Origin: Chara braunii
Lineage: Eukaryota > Streptophyta > Charophyceae > Charales > Characeae
Direction of reading: 5' to 3'
DNA length: 32,560 nucleotides
Assembly (NCBI GenBank): GCA_003427395.1
Contig: BFEA01000414.1
Span: 889,233-921,792, forward strand
Below, one piece after another: positions 30,045 to 32,560 of this stretch; within the stretch, counting starts at the first letter, position 1, and every line of letters begins with the position of its first letter. The notes beneath the pieces are model-generated. The model was not told where the DNA came from and ran no database searches. It was given only the letters and a program-made list of their open reading frames with translations. The position numbers and the translations under genes are program-made.

Positions 30045-31130
30045 ATAGGACCTGCCCAAGTTATATGGCTAGGCCACAATAACTTATAGTACCCGAGCCT
30101 GGTAAAACAAGTAAGGTATATGACCATCCCACACCAAGTTATGGTATGACTCGTTGCTGCTTAAACGATTGACATGAGGTGTATGACCAAACCGCAACAA
30201 TTTATGGTGAGGCTGGGCAACCTAAATATTTGGCATACACGAACAACTGGGTCACCTCAACTTATGAGGAGGTCCAACCTTTGTCTGAACAAACGACAAA
30301 AGGCATATGACTAGAATACTCAAACTTATGGTGTGGCTAGCCAACCCAAACAATGACACATAGAACTAGGCTACCCAACTTATGGGCAGTCAAACTCACT
30401 TAGATAAGCAACATATGCTTATGATCGAACAACCCCCAATTTATGGGTTCGTCCAGCCTTTGCAACGCAACTACATTCAACAATTAAGTTTACACCTTCA
30501 TTTTTTCTTTCGACAAATGGTCAGATCACTCAAACTTATTGACATCTCAAACCAAGCCTCAATTATTTTTAAAAAATTAACCAATTTTATATTATCTCTC
30601 TGCGTCTTGTGTTATTATTAACATAAGACTGGACTATCCAACTTATGGATGAGTCCAGCCTGTCTAGGATACCTCTCACTTTTATACTCTTAATCTTATT
30701 TATTTTCTGCTTTTGGTTTCTACCGGCTTATATGGCTAGATCTTTCAACTTATGACGCCTAGCCTGCCAATGATATAATACATAAATAATTATATCATAT
30801 TTTATTCTCTGGTTCTAGTTATGTTCACGACTCATGACTTGGTTACACCAACTTATGGTGGGACTAACCTTTGTCTGTGTCCCCTTCATAAGTAAACGTA
30901 GAACTGGACACACACACTTAGAACGTGCCCATCTCATTTCAATAACAAAAGAAACACGAATTTTTAGTACCCAACTTATGACTCTTATTCTCCATTCAGA
31001 AACCCTAAAAAAAACATGCGACTGGACCGTCCAACTTATGAAGCGGCTTAACCTCTGAAAACCAAACAGACAGCCCAACATAAAAAAAAAAACATAGGGA
31101 TGAACCCACACACTTAGAGTGGACTCGGCC
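30045..31130. repeat. Degenerate tandem array around CCAACTTATGG
   Basis: About 15 units of roughly 50-110 bp share a core of the type CTAG..C..CCAACTTATGG.G.GT(C/G)CA.CCT (for example near 30140, 30260, 30330, 30375, 30640, 30745, 30850, 30970 and 31033). A single unit is visible in Y2 at 23665. Read on the minus strand the core is CCATAAGTTGG. The array makes Y3 longer than Y2. Confidence 0.7.
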
Positions 31131-31720
31131 TTTGGTTGACCCAGTCAGACTCAAGGAAAACCAACCTTCCTCCCACCTTCCCCTTGTTCATTTTGTCTGA
31201 AATCACACAAAGAATATGACTTTCGCACATTATTCAATTGTTTTTTTCTCGGATTAAATCCTGAAAATAAAAATAGAGACTGAAGTAATAACATTGTATA
31301 GCTAGGGGAAGGGACCACACGTGAAAAATAGTTATACCTTTGTGTTCCCTGCATCCAGAACCCCGCCTGGGCTCTGACATATCTCCCGCAATTGGTGGGT
31401 TGACCTCTCATAAGGTCTGGCTGTGGGTTACGAGTTTTCAATCCTGCCTGTAGCTTTCCTCTCCAAACCAGTCAGACAATAAGAAGAGCAGAGCTAAAGG
31501 TCATTAAGTCTCTCAGATACAAGAAGGATGCTCTCATACTCACGCTAGAGAGCCTTCAAATCCCGAATCGCATAAGGGTTCCGAAATTGCGGTTAATAAC
31601 ATAATGGAGACGGTCAGATCACAACCATAATGTATAATAGCAACCCCTTGACAGTCCTCCAAGTCGCAGCAGCGCCCCCCCGCTGATCAGACTGTAGTTA
31701 CGGAACCTAGAAAAGTTGCG

Positions 31721-31754
31721 TTCGAATAGAGCACACCCATGTGCTCTATTCAGA
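31721..31754. repeat. Conserved hairpin in Y3
   Basis: GAATAGAGCAC pairs perfectly with GTGCTCTATTC apart from the flanks, around a 6-nt loop. It is homologous to 15985-16020, with paired base changes (see findings). Confidence 0.65.
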
Positions 31755-32008
31755 TTGCAAAAACAAAATTGCAACAATACTTAGTCAAACAGTAGTGAGC
31801 TCAATAGTTATGCGAAGTAGCAAGGGCCCGAAGTCGTGTATAGCTAAGTGCGCAACTTGACGCTCAAGGAAACCCAACGGCCAGACGAAAATATAATGAA
31901 TTACGGAGTGCACAACAAGCAGCGCCACACAGTAGCAAACATAGCGAAAATACACCAGTGCACAATACGGCTCCCAAAGGTGATCTGCAGTTGTGACAAG
32001 GTATATAT

Positions 32009-32153
32009 AGATGTCGACGGCAGAAACAGAGCACACGTAGGTGTCGACCACAACAACGATGAAGTACACGCAGGTGTCAACCTCGTAGCAGCAACGAGGT
32101 ACTCGCAGATGTCGACCACAACAACGACGAAGTACACACAGGTGTCAAGCGTG
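32009..32153. repeat. Minisatellite, 33-35-bp unit, four copies
   Basis: Units start TGTCGAC(C/G) or TGTCAACC and end in (A/G)TACACGCAGG-like words (starts near 32012, 32041, 32076 and 32111). Units two and four are nearly identical (TGTCGACCACAACAACGA). The 33-bp period keeps a frame (STTTT.KYTQ) open, but I see no gene. Confidence 0.75.
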
Positions 32154-32350
32154 CAAACCACTATCGTGATCAGGTTCGTAATAGCTCCGGCTATCATTAG
32201 GGAAATGTTGTAAAGGAAGCAGCTATGCACGCTTCAATTGATCTTTCCCCCTCCGAGTCTTATACCCAAGTCCAATGAATGATCTGCATGCATACAACAC
32301 TTCGAGTCATCACCAAAGTCTCCTTAGGCCTCACGTTACTCAGGCATAGT

Positions 32351-32520
32351 TCACCATCTTCCGGATCCTGGCAGGAAGGTTCACACTCAAAACCTGTCTC
32401 AACGAATCATGGTTGGCAGATGGTGCATCCACAAAGTGTTCCCGCCACTTTAGGTTTCTTCCGCCTTGTGGCTTAGCACCTGCCGTACGGACATTGAACT
32501 CCTTGACGCTTTTGTCAGTA
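32351..32520 (-). repeat. Dispersed repeat Z, copy Z2
   Basis: Colinear with Z1 (18931-19110). The minus-strand frame D.DKSVKEFNVRTAGAKPQGG is open across the repeat. It follows Y3 in the same order as Z1 follows Y1, so Y and Z are probably parts of one large element. No protein family is recognised. Confidence 0.5.
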
Positions 32521-32560
32521 TCCCTTACATGCATATGTCGACCATGCAAACTATTGTTTT

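Larger units (their letters stand above)
29347..31800. repeat. Dispersed repeat Y, copy Y3, main part
   Basis: 29370-29480 continues the Y2 match (TAGCCTAACTTCTC...CTTCTAATCGGCACCAGA). 29770-30070 matches Y2 at 23390-23690, and 31310-31770 matches Y1 at 15550-16040. Internal degenerate repeats around a CAGC(A/G)(T/C)...CCC phrase are at 29455, 29533 and 29610. It has no intact frame. Confidence 0.65.

Noticed and set aside
30045-31130. CRISPR array
   Set aside because: The repeats are degenerate, spacing is irregular, and the setting is a plant nuclear genome.
31360-31400. Primer-binding site of an LTR retrotransposon on the minus strand in Y3 (TGTCAGAGCCC)
   Set aside because: It resembles part of the Met-tRNA-complementary site, but Y1 does not conserve it and no LTR end adjoins it.

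Overview
This window looks like transposon-rich nuclear DNA of a land plant. It holds one clearly intact protein gene. The evidence for a plant is the gene itself, a close match to the plant nucleotide-rhamnose epimerase/reductase NRS/ER (UER1). Other support comes from a decayed plant-type LINE with an endonuclease start, reverse transcriptase and zf-RVT-like tail, from plant-type U6 snRNA sequence, and from several MITE families. I cannot name the species. The DNA is AT-rich, with very long A/T homopolymers and three (CT)n tracts of about 70-85 bp. The NRS/ER gene stands out as a GC-richer island.

Layout. 1-69: (CT)n cut by the window edge. 650-1885: two small inverted-repeat element families (two copies each) and a U6 snRNA retropseudogene with a 29-nt A tail. 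2535-2810: first of three hAT-like MITEs with perfect 8-bp target duplications. 3029-3126: a hairpin element. 3378-3483: a second, mutated U6 copy. 4477-4561: (CT)n. 4726-5739 (minus): NRS/ER, which makes the last two steps of UDP-L-rhamnose synthesis. 6146-6290: a tRNA-derived SINE-like head. 6384-7003: a tandem array. 8270-13021: a dead LINE, split by an 898-bp inverted-repeat element. 13708-25000: large diverged dispersed repeats that I call X, Y and Z, in the orders X3-Y1-Z1 and X1-Y2-X2, with a 1-kb pyrimidine-rich minisatellite and a 338-bp near-palindrome among them. 26327-26578: second hAT-like MITE. 27544-27788 (minus): a tRNA-like pol III promoter head upstream of a U6 snRNA 3' half ending in T8. 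28855-32540: repeat copy Y3-Z2, interrupted by the third hAT-like MITE, with two tandem arrays inside.

How the parts relate. Apart from NRS/ER, nearly everything is transposon-derived or repetitive. Insertions are nested: MITE copy 3 sits in Y3, and the 898-bp element sits in the LINE. The most unusual signals are three U6-derived sequences within 32 kb, one joined to a tRNA-type promoter head; the MITE family with three perfect 8-bp duplications; the long near-palindrome; and a hairpin kept by paired changes in two Y copies. All calls come from reading the sequence alone. Borders of the diverged repeats are approximate.
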